Origin: Colius striatus | Taxonomy: Eukaryota > Chordata > Aves > Coliiformes > Coliidae | Length of the DNA: 64,000 nucleotides | NCBI RefSeq assembly: GCF_028858725.1 | Contig: NC_084775.1 | Span: 15,583,597 to 15,647,596 of the forward strand | Reading direction: 5' to 3' | Part shown: positions 29,041 through 42,100 of the stretch, one piece after another | Layout: each line of letters begins with the position of its first letter | How positions within the stretch are numbered: position 1 is the first letter of the stretch | The notes under the pieces: model-generated | Told to the model about the DNA's origin: nothing | Database searches by the model: none | What the model saw: the letters and a program-made list of their open reading frames with translations, nothing else | Position numbers and translations under genes: made by a program

Positions 29041-32000
29041 ATGGCGGGGTCGGTGCGGTGGGTGGCGGAGCGGCGGCGGGAGCTGGAGGCGCGGCGGCGG
29101 CAGCAGTGGGAGCGGGACAGCCGCTCCTTCGCCCGCGCCGCCGTCTGCTGCTCCCGGCAGGCGCGGTGGAGCGCGCCGCGGGCCCCGCCGCCCAGGTAAC
29201 GCGGGTCAGCGGGGTTGTGTGTGTGGGGGGAAGGGTCCGGGGCCGTCCCGTGACGGGCCGGTGTGCGGCAGCCCGGCGGCGGTGCAGCGGGAGGCGGAGG
29301 AGGCGGCGGAGCGGCTGGAGCGGCGGCGGGAGCGGCTGCGGCGGCTGCTGGGCGAGGAGCGGGAGGCGCTGGCGGCGGAGCTGCGGGAGCGGCCGCGGGA
29401 CGAGCGGAGGAGGAAGGTGAGCTCAGGCCCGGCAGCCCGGGCTCCGTCTCCTTGAGCTCGAGGCCGCCCCTCGCTCCGGCCGTGCAGGCTGCAGCCCTGG
29501 GGGCCCCCGGACGGGCTGCGGGATGCGTTTTGCAAGGGGATTGGTATCTCGGGTTCTTCTGCCTTCGAACGCGGCTCTGGTGTTTGCAGGTTGCTGAGCA
29601 GCCGCTGTACGAGCGTGGGAAGAGAACCGACGCCGAGCTGCGGGAGGTGATGTTGCTTCTCTCTAGCCCTCACCACCTCACGTTTATCAAACCGGTTTTT
29701 ATCTTGAAAGTCATTGCACACCTACTGTTGTCCCTCATCCCGAATCACAGCAATTGGCCAAGATCCTGGTGAGCAGAGTAGTTAACTAGCTTCCCTTTGC
29801 AGGAAGTCCCCTCAGTCCTTTTCAGAAGCAGTCAGAAACCTGTTTGGACCCAGAGCAGATTTGAGGTGGCCAAGATGTAAATAACTCGGGTCGTTTTTAA
29901 AGCTGTCCCTCACATCCACGGCGCTTCCTTATTGCGCCCTCCTGCTCCTCCAGCTGCCACAGCTCAGCTGTCAGTGTCCCTGGAGTGTTTCCCACGACTG
30001 ATATGTGACATTGACCCTCGGCTTGGGACCTGGGGGGGCTCTGAGGACACCCAACAAGCCCCTCTCTGCAGAGGTGGATCCTGCTGGGACCTCAGGGCTA
30101 TGGCTGGGCCGGGGGGGCTCCTGAGGGACAGGAGAGCCCCTGGCACTGATGGCTCTGTTGTCGTTACAGGTGGAGTCAGAACCACACAGGAAGCACATAA
30201 TGGAGGCTTGGGGGGACCAGCAAAAGCCTGAGGTAGGCTGTGGTGACCCTGATGGTTGTGGTCGCTTTTGACCTGGACATTTCCAGGTGCTGGTCGCAGA
30301 TGGTTTGGCTTTGCCCTCGTTCCTTGCAAGTGCGTTTTGTTCCCCGTTCCCCAGTACGTGTCAGCTTGCAGGAGTTGGGTTTGTGCATTTCCTGAGCTAG
30401 AGGCTCTTTGCATGAGCCTGACCTTAAATGCCATGTTTTCTTTTGGCTTGGAAAGCAAGAAGCAGCTGAACCTGAAGAGAAGAAACGTGATGAAAACGAA
30501 TATGAAACCGCACGGAGGGAAGCGCTGGAAAGAATGAGACGAGAGGAAGAGAAGCGTCGGCTGGGAGAGAAGCAGCGAGTGGAGGCATTGCTACAACAAA
30601 TAGAGGAGCTGAAATTACAGGAGACAGTGGTAACCTTTAGTTACTCCTCATTTGAGAAGGAAGTTCATTGTTTCACTTGTAAATGCAGCAACCCTGACCT
30701 GACCCCTCCTGTGCAGGTTTCCACGAGATTAAATCTGGAAGGCAGCTGTAGCTGTGACAGCATTTCTGTCAGCAGGCCAGACCTTCCCTGCACGCTGCCC
30801 TACTCACTGCATTCTGGGGGCTTTTCTTTGCTCCTCCTGAAACACAAATGCCCTTTGCTGCTGCAGCAGATGAGAAAACAAGTGTAGAAACTTGTGAGTG
30901 GTTGAGGTGAAAAGCTGTGTCAGCTGGAGCTCCTCGGGGTGTCCCGTGCGTTGTGGGCCACTGTGTTCATGTGGAACATTTACTGCAGTGTGGGTTTTGA
31001 GCGCTCCCAGGGAAGCAGAACGGCTACAGCAGCTCTTGGGGATGTCCTGGCTCTCTGACATCCTGGTGGCTGTTTTTTCCTTTTAGGCAACAAAGCTGAA
31101 AAGAGAACAAGAGGATTTATTAAAGCAGCAGTGGGAGCTGGAGAACTTGGAAGAAGAAAGGAAACAAATGGAAGAGCAGCGGAAGAAGAAGGAGCTTGGG
31201 TACGAGATGGAGCAAAGCTTGTGTGAGCAGGGCCTGGGTAGAACCTGTCCTATCCTCAGTAGCACTTGGGGCATGAGATGTTTCAGGAGGCAACAGTGGG
31301 CTGTGAGTGTTTGGGGTTTGATGGGGGCACCCAGAACAGCCAACGAGGAGACACGTGGGTGCTGTTATTCTTTTTACTCCTTAGCAGGATCAGGTTCCTG
31401 CTGCCTGTAAGTCATGTTGCTGTAGGGGAACCTCCTTGAGTGCTGGTGTGTGGTAACTCTGGGCTTTAGAGCCAGTCTGAATGTTTTTTCTCTCCTCAGT
31501 CGCTTTCTGAGGCATCAGTGTAACATCCAGTTAAAGAGACGAGCCCAGCAGATACAAGAGGAGCTGGTAAGAGAAACTACCCCTTTATTTACATGTGATG
31601 GTTACTGTGGGCTGGAGAAACTTGTTCTGTGTATTCCATTTATGTGTCTGTCTCTGGGCCTGCCTCTGGTGCCTACAGATGAGTTAGGAAGCCCCTTCCA
31701 GCTTATGAACAGGGCACAAAGACCACAGTGCACCCAGCACACTGGGATCTCCCTGTGTGCACCCTCCATGCTGCCACCAAGAGTTTGTACAGAGTAGCTG
31801 GAAGCCTGCTGGCTGGCCATTAATCTTGTGGGTGTCTTTAGGAGACAGACAGGCAAATCCTGGCATCCCTCCTCGAGAAGGAAGATGAGGATCAGCGGCG
31901 CCAGGCCATGCGGCGAGAGAGGGCTGTGGCAGATGTGGCCTGGATGAAGCGGGTCATCGAGGAGCAGCTCCAGCTGGAGAAGGAGAGAGAGGCTGAGCTG

Positions 32001-33545
32001 GAGGAGATGTTTAGGTTTATTACTCTATTTATTGTTCTACTATTTTAGGTTATTATTTATTAACTCTGGGGTGTATTAAGAAGAGTGTGGGCAGCAGGGC
32101 GAGGCAGGTTCTGCTCCCCCTCTGCTCTGCCCTCCTGAGGCCTCAGCTGGATCCTGTGTCCAGTTCTGAGCTCCCCAGTTGCAGAGAGACAGGGAACTGC
32201 TGGGGAGAGGCCAGGGCAGGGCTACCAAGGTGATCAGGGGACTGGAGCATCTGTGTGAGGAGGAAAGGCTGTGGGAACTGGGGCTGTTCAGAAGCCTGAG
32301 GGGGAACCTCATTAACACTTACAGGTACCTAAAGGATGGGTGTCAGCAGGATGGGGGGACACTTTTTTTCTGTGGTGTCTAGTGCCAGGATGTGGGATAA
32401 TGGATGGGAGCTGGAACACAAAAAGTCCACTTAAGGCCTCCATCAGGTTTTCTTAACTAAGCAGTAACCTTAAGAGAGAATTCCTTCTGTCTTCTTTAGA
32501 GAAGAAGCCATAAAAATGTGGGAGAAGAGGGAAGAAGAATGGGAGAGAGAGAAGGCAGCCCGAGAGCACCTGATGAAAGAGGTGAGGCTGCTTTTCTGAG
32601 GTGTCTCTTGGTTTGATGAGGTCATTGTTCCAGCTGAGCCCTCCCGAGGGTCACAGCTCTCAGTGCCCAGGGCACCATTGTTCTGCTTGTCCCACATGTT
32701 TTCTGAGAACTGAATAACTGTCTGCACTGAGCCTGCCCCAGTTCTGCTTCTATATTGGCTTAACCTTGTCCCTTTGTCCCCTCACTGCACCAAGGTCCTT
32801 GCGGGGAGGCAGTGGCAGATCCGACAGAAGCTGGAGTCAAACAGACGAGCCCAAGAAGAGTCGATAAAGTACCGAGAGCAGCTGATTAAGGAACTGGAAG
32901 AGGCAAGAGAAGGGACGAGGAGAGAGAAGGAGCTGGAAGCGAAGGCAGCCCCCAGGCGGGAGCTGGAGGCACAGGTAAGTGCCTGGGCCCAGCTGACTGA
33001 GCGCCCTGTGCAAGAGTGGGAAGAGCAGCAGGGGCAGAGGGAGGAGGAAGAGGAGGAAGGCTGGGCCTGGCTGCAGGAGCTGGTGCAGCGGGAGGCTGAG
33101 TGCAGGGCACAACAGGGGCTGGGCTGTAGGGTAGATACCAGCCCCATGGCAGGGAGGGCAGGGGCAGCCCCACACCCTGCTTGTTCCTCTCTGCACTGTC
33201 CTTGCTGCACAGTGCCAGGACACTGGGCCCAGGCCTTCCCCTGCTGCTATTTCCAACAGAGCTCTGTCATTCTCCCAGCAGCTGCTTTGCTTTTGCTGAT
33301 GTTGATGCTCAAAGTCCCCATTTTGAAGTAGTTTTTGAGGCAGACTTGCTGCTGCTGCCTCAGACACGAGTTACCTTCAGCCTCAGGAGCTGATGCCTGT
33401 TCCTAGAGTGAGCTCTGCACTCCTCCAAGTGCCTCTTTGGATCCTGAGCAGCAGGGGCAGATCCATTCTAGAGCCCACAGAGTATTCATAGGCTTTGTTT
33501 TGTCCCCCGTAGCTCTACAGTCACCCGAAAGCAGCATGGACCTGA
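29041..33545 (+). CDS. TCHP: TCHP, trichoplein keratin filament-binding protein (11 coding exons, 465 aa)
   Basis: Coiled-coil protein that binds keratin filaments and, at the mother centriole, activates Aurora A and blocks unscheduled ciliogenesis. Exons: 29041-29195, 29272-29416, 29590-29646, 30170-30232, 30456-30629, 31087-31199, 31500-31566, 31842-32014, 32500-32581, 32795-33130, 33513-33545. The start is the first ATG, in a good context, giving [20 protein letters not shown]. Nearly the whole protein is charged helix (trichohyalin/plectin homology), for example [16 protein letters not shown] and [18 protein letters not shown]. The last exon encodes only [10 protein letters not shown] and stop, matching human PYGHPKIAWN. 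At 465 aa it is shorter than human (498): it lacks about 22 residues after exon 2 and has a shorter N-terminus. Exon 10 contains an 18-bp GT...AG insertion relative to human. No canonical poly(A) signal was seen downstream. Confidence 0.93.
32075..32400 (+). mobile_element. CR1 LINE fragment in a TCHP intron
   Basis: Matches the plus-sense CR1 3' region: GTGTCCAGTTCTGAGCTCCC, AGGGCTACCAAGGTGATCAG, GGACTGGAGCATCTGTGTGA, AGGAAAGGCTGTGGGAACTG, then GATGGGTGTCAGCAGGATGG. About 320 bases, inserted between TCHP exons at 32014 and 32500. The terminal repeats of the 3' end are not visible. Confidence 0.9.
32975..32992 (+). other. TCHP: 18-bp GT...AG segment inside a TCHP exon
   Basis: GTAAGTGCCTGGGCCCAG lies after GAG GCA CAG (EAQ). 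Left in, it adds VSAWAQ (residues 404-409) in frame. Taken out, the reading runs [16 protein letters not shown], which lines up gap-free with human EAQ-VAERRLQAWEADQQ. It carries a perfect donor and an AG end but is far below the length the spliceosome is known to remove, so it is probably translated. Confidence 0.8.
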
Positions 33546-36155
33546 GGAGTCCTGTCCCATCCACGCCAGGAGCCACCACTCAACACAGCTGCAGCCTACA
33601 GCAAGGAAACTCTGAAGAACTGAGGAACTCCTGCACAGGGGTGGCTTTGGAATAGCCCCCAACAACACCAAGACACAGCGTGGTCTGAAAACATTCACCT
33701 GTGGCCCAGCTGAACACAAGAGCAGACGTGTGCTGGCTGTGAGTGCAGAGGTGTGAGCAGCCACAGGCTCGACCCTGCTGCAGCAACCTGGCCCAAGAGC
33801 TTTTCTTTACAGTCACATAAATAACCCCAGAGCATTTGACACACTGAAGGGGTTTTAGCCTTTTATAGTAATACTGTAAACAAAAGATTAAGTCAAAGTC
33901 TCATACAGACAGAATGACACTGATAAATACAAACTGGGGGAAAAGGAAAAGCAATTGTACTTTCCTATGCAGCATTTTGTACAGAAAGAGCAAGTGTGAG
34001 GGCAGGGGAAAGGGAGGAGCTGGAGGCAGAGGAGAAAACCCCAGTGGTGGTATGTCAAGAGGTGATAGCTCCTCTGCCCTGCAGTGCTGTGGGCTGCCCT
34101 ACACATGGCTCTGGAGTTGCAGCCCCTGCCCAGCACACTTCTGCTTTGCTGAGAAGGGCAGAAAAATCACCCTCTTCGTGTGAGAGTCACCGGGGCTGGG
34201 GAGCCACAGGGCAGTGTGACTGAAGCCAACCCAGAACAAGGTTGTTCAGAGGCAGGGGAATTGCCCAGAAGTGCTGTTTAGGGAAGAGAACAGGAGGTTG
34301 TTACAGGTTGGCCATGTTTTTATAGCAAGGCCTTCCACCAACCTGAGTGGCTGATGTGAGAACGCCTGGAGCCAGTGCAGCCAGACGAGGGCTCGTGGTT
34401 ACCAAAGCATCCAGGTGGTTGGGGTCAGAGGCAAGTTTAAACAACTAACAACACAACTCAGCATCACCTTGCTTTGGAAATCAGGTGAGATTTGTTAAAG
34501 AAAAGCACACAATGATGTCCTGAGAGATACAAAAATACCATGTGCTGCCTTTCACAGATGCCAATTTCCTTAATTGGAAAGGTTCCTAGAAGGTGGTCAC
34601 TGTGGTGAAGGGGCAGTAGCAGCATCCTGAAGGAGGCTGTGCAAGGGGCTGGTGCAGCTGTAAGCCCAGCCTGCCTGCAGTCCTGTGAGTGCTGAGACAG
34701 TTCTGGCATTCAGAAGTGCAAAGAGAAACAAAACCCTCAACGAGGAACACTAATTTACTGGGCTGTCATCTACAGCCTGTCTCCTTGCACAAACCTGCAC
34801 TACTCTAGGAAGGGAGCTGGTTACAGCAGGGGAGAATCCTGGGTGTTTACATCAGACACACTGTACTTTGAGAAGGAAGTAATTGCTGCACATGTGTTCA
34901 CCTCAACAGAGCCTGTTGCAGGAACAGCAGAGAGCAGTTTCCCATGCAAAGGTTGCTGTGACAGCAGTCTCTTAACTATGCACAGACACTGCTGTTGTGC
35001 AGCTTGTCTCTGACCTGCATGACCACAGGCTCCCACCCAGGGCAAGGCAGAGGCAGGCAGCAGTGATTTCCCTTACCCCTCTGAGAGTCAGACTCTCGTT
35101 TTTTAAATGATGATCAGACATGTTTTTGGAAGCTTCATGAAGTGTTAGGAATGAAAAACCCTGACCCACAAACAGCCCCTGCCCTCTGTCACCCAGCTCC
35201 CCTTCCAGCAGCCAGGCTGGGTTACACACGTTGGAAGAATCTGCTTAAAACTTACTGGGTAGGAGGAATCCTTTTCCCTTGTGGCTGTGGTGAGGTACAG
35301 AGTTACATGCTGTGGCAGACACGCTGCTGCTGCACTGGCACTCCTCTAACTTCCTTTTTTGGGGTTTTTAATCACAGAAACCTTTAGTGAAACTGCATCA
35401 CGAGTGACTGAGCAGAGCTGCTGCAAACAAGATGGTGCCTTGAAGGGGACAGTAAAATCCTGTAGGAAACTTAAGAACAAGTGACTAAATCAGAAACAAA
35501 GGATAATATTTTAACCACTAATGCCCTAAAGTAACATCCAACATAGTAATGGCATAGTGACAACTAAAAGAAGTAACTACTAAGTTTCAAATTCCTTCCA
35601 AAACAGATAAAGTGACAAAGACCTTGTATAGTTACGTGGAATAAGCTCAGATGCCCACAACTACTATTGTTTTAGCAGACAACAAAATAAGGTATTATTG
35701 CACAAGAGTTGATGTGGGAAGGGGCAACACAGGGCTTGTCCTGCAGCACCAGCGCTGCTGCTGCCTCCCTGCTGCTCACTGCCTCAGCAGCAGCACGGGA
35801 GAGGCTCTGGGCTTGGGGCTGGGGGCAAGGCTCTGCCTTCCCAGCAAGGGCTGAAAGCAGAACGTGGCCCCAGGAAACACCCAGTGGGAGCTGGATACAG
35901 CGCTGGGACGTGATACTGGCTCAAGAGCTATCTGCAACATGCTATTGTCTGTAACTAAACTGGCAACACAGGCACCAAATAAGGCAGTGGGTTAAATTAA
36001 TCATAACATCATTAGAAAACATGCAAAAATAATACTGAGGGGTGTTTAAAAAGTTTCTTGCCCCTTTAGTTTTGTTTTTGTCCTCATAAAAATCCAGAGT
36101 CCCACAGCTCTGAAATCCAGCCCTTCCAAAACAAGAGCCGGGGGGCGAGCGTGGC
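33546..36155. other. Tail-to-tail TCHP/GIT2 space with both 3' UTRs
   Basis: About 2.6 kb between the two stop codons. The TCHP and GIT2 3' UTRs must both end here and may overlap. No other gene or repeat was recognised, and no canonical AATAAA was seen on either strand. Confidence 0.5.
35367..35372 (-). terminator. GIT2: Candidate GIT2 poly(A) signal (ATTAAA)
   Basis: Minus-strand ATTAAA about 790 bases after the GIT2 stop codon, in AT-richer DNA. I saw no minus-strand AATAAA between the two stop codons. The GIT2 3' UTR may extend further toward TCHP. Confidence 0.25.
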
Positions 36156-39100
36156 TCAGTTGTTGTTCTCTTTGGTGGTGATGGTGACCAGCTGCTTGGC
36201 AGCCTTGGCGATGTCGTAGGCGCACTGGATGACCTGCTGTGTGACCAGCTGGATGTCTGTGCTGGGGCACGACTCCACAGGCAGGGTCTTTTTGCACTCG
36301 GACTGGAGTCTGTAGGCACTAGATGTCAGCAGGCGCAAGGAAGTCCTTACCAGCTCGGATTTGGGTTTCTGGGAAGGGAAAGCAGAAGTTGTACAGAGCA
36401 ACAGGGCTGTTTCAGGATGGCTTTTAACGAGCCTGCCGTGGTTTACAAGTGTGATTTCATGTGGGAGGGCTGGGGCTCTGCTCCCCGGGCAGACTCTGTG
36501 CTGCAGGAGATGCTCCAGGCCACTGCAGAGCTGTGGGGAAGGGGCAGATGAAAGGAGTTCCTGGAATCTCTCTCATCCCAGGGCCATTTCAGACTGCTGC
36601 CAGCAGCATGCAGGGATTGCTGCCCCAGCTGCCCACTTGGGAAGTTGCTCACATCAACTTTTTGGTGCCCGTTTACTGCCAGCCAGCCCACATCCTGGCT
36701 GAGGCTGCACATGACAGCTCAGGCAGGCAGGACAGCAGATTTTCCTGGCAGTTTAGAGCTAAGTTAAAACTTTGCAAAAACTGAGTCATGGAGGTTTGAT
36801 TCCCCAAATCTGCTGTGAAGAAACAGATCTCTTTGGCAGATGAGTGACAGATCTAAACATACTGCAAGGCAGAAATCCTGGCAGCAGCAGGCCAAAGGGA
36901 AAGCTGGGGTGATGAGTCTAGGAAAACCCCCATATCACCCCAGGACTCCAAGCTACACACGTGGAGCCTCCAGTTTTGGAGGGACTGCATGCAATTCCTA
37001 AGAGTTTTAAGTTCAAGCGCAAATTGAAAGCCCCAGAGGATTCCCACATTAGCCCTTCCCAACTGGCACACTGATGAACACAAAGATGCAGGATGTGACA
37101 ACACCACCTGGTCACTTCTCCCAACCACCAGCTTCTGGTTTTCCTTTACTGATGGGAAATGTACTGCCAGGGAATGAGGCCAGGAGCAGTCTCATGCTGG
37201 AAGGTACTTACTTTGGGGAACAAGGCTGCCATTTCTGTTACTGCCACATGTATTCTCTCGGAGCACGGTATATAGCTGGAAGAAGATGCAAGGTATCGTT
37301 CATTATGTCAAGACTCCAATTTCACTAGAACAACAGCCACTGACCTAAACCAGCTGAGTAACAAAACCCCAGATGTGTTCTATAAACACCTTTGCAACTG
37401 AAGCAGCTAGTGCAGCACACAGTACAGTGGCTCTTAGTGTCTCCCCAGCATTCCCCAGCACACTGCAGCACAAGTGTGGATGGAACCATGCAACTCCAGA
37501 AGAAAGAACCAGCAGTACAGTATTACTTCTCATGACTTCATTACTCTTTGATCAGTTTGTTGAAAGGATTAACTGCTCAGCCCTGTTATACCAGTGCTGT
37601 CAGAGTCTCCATGTGTGAGCAGTTATGGCAAGGTGGTGGGATCTGCTGCCATTTTAGGGGAATCTCCATTTGTTTGGAACGAGCTCCTTCTCTGCAATGA
37701 CAGAGACTATAAACCAGACCATGAAGTTTTCAAACTGCTGAGGATCTAAGCAGCTAAAAATAGCCAGTAATCTCTGACAAAAATGGATTTTGTATTTCAG
37801 AGCTGAATCTTGGGCATCCAAACCCTTCAGAACACTCTGGCAGCCAAGCGTTGGTGTTTCTGGGACTGCCTTGCCCACACCCCTGAAGTGATGCCATCTT
37901 CCTGCACTTCTTTCCTGTCTGCAAGTTACAAAGTAGAAGCCTTTTAAGAAAACACTTTGTACCTAACTTACCCAAATACAGTAAACCCCAAAACTGTGTT
38001 CAAAGCACTTGGCAGCAAGACCTGAAGCATGAGCCCCAAGGGCTTTTAGCACCACAGTCCTCAGCTAAGGACTGAGCTGTAACACAAAGGTGCATCTCCA
38101 GGCCAGCAGCCAGGCTGGAAGCTCCAGTTTGTTGCAGAGATGGATGCTGCAGACACACCTTGATTCCAAGGAGACGTGTTTCCATCCTGCTACCAGTTCA
38201 TTCTCAGTTGAAGCCAAGAATGCAGCACCATGCACTTATCTACCCTTATTTCCCAAACTGGAAGGCTGGACACTGGGTGAGAAGGGGGTATTGCCACATC
38301 TCCCATATAGAACCCATACCTTGCTTTTTTAGGTAAAGCTTCACTGAAAGTTTCACAGGAAGGTAACTTAAGTTACACACAGCTAAAGAGACAACACACC
38401 CTTCTCACAGAGCAGCTTACAGACACCTGCATCTCCAAGCTACCAACTACCTTCACAGTGTGTAAGCTTCAGGCACACTCAATTCTGTTGAGTTAGATGA
38501 TAAATCAAAGGCAGATTCAGTCACTCCTCACAGATTTCACCTCTGATTTGTACAAATGAAAACTGGTCTGTTTGAAACAGATCTGAGCACTGTTTACCAT
38601 AAGCTGCTGTGAAGTGCTGTGTTAGTGGTCTGTCAAAGGCCTCGTGGCAAGAGACTCAGATTTAGTAGAAGTTAGTCAACGTGATTCAGTCTCAAGCAAG
38701 AGAATCCCCCAAAATCACACAGCAACAGCATTCAAGTCAAAAAACAAATCAGCCTCTAAATATGGTTGATCCTTGACCCTGCAAGCAAAAAAAAACCCAA
38801 ACCCACCCCCTTTCTTGTTTATGCAGACATCTTTCAACACCAAAGGTGCAAAACCAGTCACTTGCAAATGCAGTGAGAAAGAAGCAACACACTGGGGTCA
38901 TTTTGGCAATGCAGGAAAATTGCTTTAAAAAGGAGTATTTCCATGGGTCCCAAATCACAGGAGTTCTTCCAAATAATCTGAAGTGGAGAGAAGTCTTCCA
39001 AGTTCACAGTAATCCCCATTCTGCAACTGAGTTAACAATTAATCTGCTCTCTGCAAGCCCCACTGAACAGCTCCACACCTCAGGCAAAAGCCAGTTTGCC

Positions 39101-42100
39101 CATCAAAGCCTTCACTGAAACAGCAGAGAAAGCCCCAAGAACAACTCGAAAGACCAAACGAACTGCAGATATTTCATCGTGTGTTCTCTAGGCTAGCTGC
39201 AAAGTTAAACCAGGTTGGAAGATACTATATAAACACAGGTCTTTTTCCACTGGTTGGGGATACAGATGATCTCATTTGACACAGCAGCTGTACAAACAGC
39301 TGAGGGCTGAGGCTGACTGGCGCAGACGACGCGTGTTGGGAACTGTGGAACTTCTGCTTTTGCAGCAGTGCACAGAAGCAGCAACCGGGCATTGTGCTGT
39401 TAGCTGTCCTAACTGATCTCCATGGACAACAAACAGAACAGAGATGGGAGAATCTTTTACAGTGAAGTCAGTTACAACTCCAGGCTGTGATTCTGCTCCC
39501 TGTTAACACCGGGAGCTTCACCTGAGCGGGCAACACCCCGGGTCCATCGCTGCCTGCGGTTTGTCACCCGAAGCACTTCATGCATAGCCTTCAACGACCC
39601 CGGTGCAGGTGTGTGTGAGGGAAAGAGGCAGCAGAGAGGAAGAGAAAGGACACTGTGCCTGGGAGGCAGGGGCAGAGGCCAGGGCACCAGGAGGCAGGAC
39701 CGGGCTGCCGGGTGGTCAGAGGAGCGCGCTCAGCCCAGGGAACGGGTGCGCTGCAGCAGCCGAGGCTGGCTCTGAGCTTGGGGCTGCCCGCAGGCTCTGA
39801 GGGGCTGCTGGGCACAGGGAGGGCAGGGGAGAGAATGAGAAAAACAAAGAAGGTGTTTCATTAATAGATGATATTCTTGCAGCATTTCATTACTCTCCAG
39901 TTATCTACTCCACACATCACTTATCTACACTGTTCCCAGCATTAGCTTGGAAGAAGTATTCCACATGCCCAGGTATCTCCTTTTGCCAAGGAAGCGTTTC
40001 CTTGGCAGGAGGAGACTGGTGGGACAAGCCTCCTCCATGTCCTGCATGTCCCAGGCTGTGCAGTCCTCAGCCCACTGAGACAAAGCCAAGGAAAAGGAAA
40101 ACAAAGAACAGCAGCTTCATCATTCTGTGTGTTACAGGACTACGCTCATCTGAGTGCTGGCCAACACCCTGCTCCAGCCTGGGACAGAAAACAAGGCACG
40201 GGACAGGCTGTTTACAAATCTGTTCCATTTCCCAGGGATAGCCAGGTATGCTGCATGGCTTCTTTGATACCCCACAGCCAGCTCGTGTGGAGCTTCTCTT
40301 ACTGCTGCTTCTCTGCTGGCAACAAGGGACTGCAGCAGAGGCTACGGCCAAGGGCAACGAGCGCAGCACAAACACCCTGTAAGTGGCTGCTGGGTGTGAG
40401 GAGAGGCCATGCACCGCCTCTTCTAAAAATAGACAAGTATAAGAAGGAAAAAGCACAGCACTGAAGCGGCCCCATTGTTGTGCTGCTCTCGGTGTGGCAG
40501 GAAGCGAGGGCTCCCGTGGCCAGCCGCTTCTCACGGGCACAGAGCTGGGAGCCATGGCCACCAGCCTGCAAGCTCGGGCCTTCTGGAGACCAAAGCTGCT
40601 CCAGAGCTGAAACGGGGCCCCACCTGGGAGGATGCAACTCCTATTTTCTACAAGAGCTGTGCAGGAGCACCACCTCATGATCACACAAGGGCAGCAGCAC
40701 TTCACTCACTCACAGCCACACTGAAAGTGAATTGTTCAGTTGGCCCTGGGGCTCCCCGAGGGAGCTGCAGCTGCATCCTACCCACTGTGCTGATCAACAG
40801 TCTCCTGCTTACACAGCCATGGCTCTGCCTAAACACAACAGTACCAAACAGCTTTTGCTGGTACATTATCTCTACTTCAGTAGGAAGGATCATTCTCACT
40901 GCCTTTGGAACTCTCTCCTGAGCCAGACCTGGTGTTACCACCACACTTGTGCAGGGTGTCCTCACCTCGGGACAGAGGGCTGAGGATCCAAGAGATCCAA
41001 GGTCTGGTACACAATTGATTTCTATCCAAACCAACACTCACAAGGACTTCACCAGCACTTTGCTCCCCGTGCTGGCTGTGGGCAGGCCAGGCAGCACTGC
41101 AGCCAGAACCCACGGGGGAGGGGGAGAGTGTGCTCCCACTGTACTGGTCCCTCCTCCCTGCTCACCCTGGCGCTAGGAAACACATGTTGTAGGTATGAAA
41201 TCAGCATCCCCAGTGCTAAGGTGGCAGCTCTGCTTCTGAAACACCTGGAGAACCTTCTTCCTTTCCTCACTCACTCTTCTGGCACTCCTGCCTTACCTGT
41301 CATGCTTATTCTCTTGTGCTGCTCGCAGCAGCTCCTGAATATTCTTGGTAATCTGCTCAGTTTTCCGAATCACATCTTCAGTGCTGGGCAAACTGGAGCT
41401 GGGGGCTGTGTCTGTGTCCTCAGGGATGGATCCCTCTCCCTGCCAGATGATGCTCCTCTGACGGCCCTTCCTGCCTGACCTGCAGAGGAACAGAGCAGAG
41501 GTTGGCCCTGGGGGCTGGCACTGGCTGCTCACACAGCTCCCACCCCTGCCCTGTGTCCCCACGGCGCCAGCTCTGTGTTGTGCCACCTACCCCGTCTCCT
41601 CCAGCTCCAGGGGCACGGTGGGGTTATCGTAGTCGCTCTCAGACACGCTGCTCTGCTTCTCCAGCTTCGAGGCCTGCAATGAACACACGTCTATTTCAGC
41701 CTTGTGCAGGACAGAGCAGCCCCGAGCTGTGCCAGTGCCTCATCCTGAGGACGTGGGCTTGCTCTGCAGCACAACCCCTGCCCCCCAGCCCTAGTTCAGG
41801 TTCCTGCTGCAGCTTGTACCTGAGGCCTCACCAGCCCCTGGGAGGGTCCTGCAGCAGCTCCCAGCGGGGTGGGAAAGCCAGACAGCCAGCACAGCCTCCT
41901 CCTGCTGCTCTAACTGCCCCGTGGGGAGCAGAGGCCAAACGAGGAGGGCAGGCTCACCAGAGAGAGGCCAGAGTAAGAGCAGGAGGCCCACAGCAGCCTG
42001 GAGGCCAGACACATGGGAAGCTGAACACAGAGTGGAAAGCAAACCAACCAGAGGAGGCTGAAAGGAGAACTGTGGCCCAGCACAAGGTGGGAGGCTGAAC

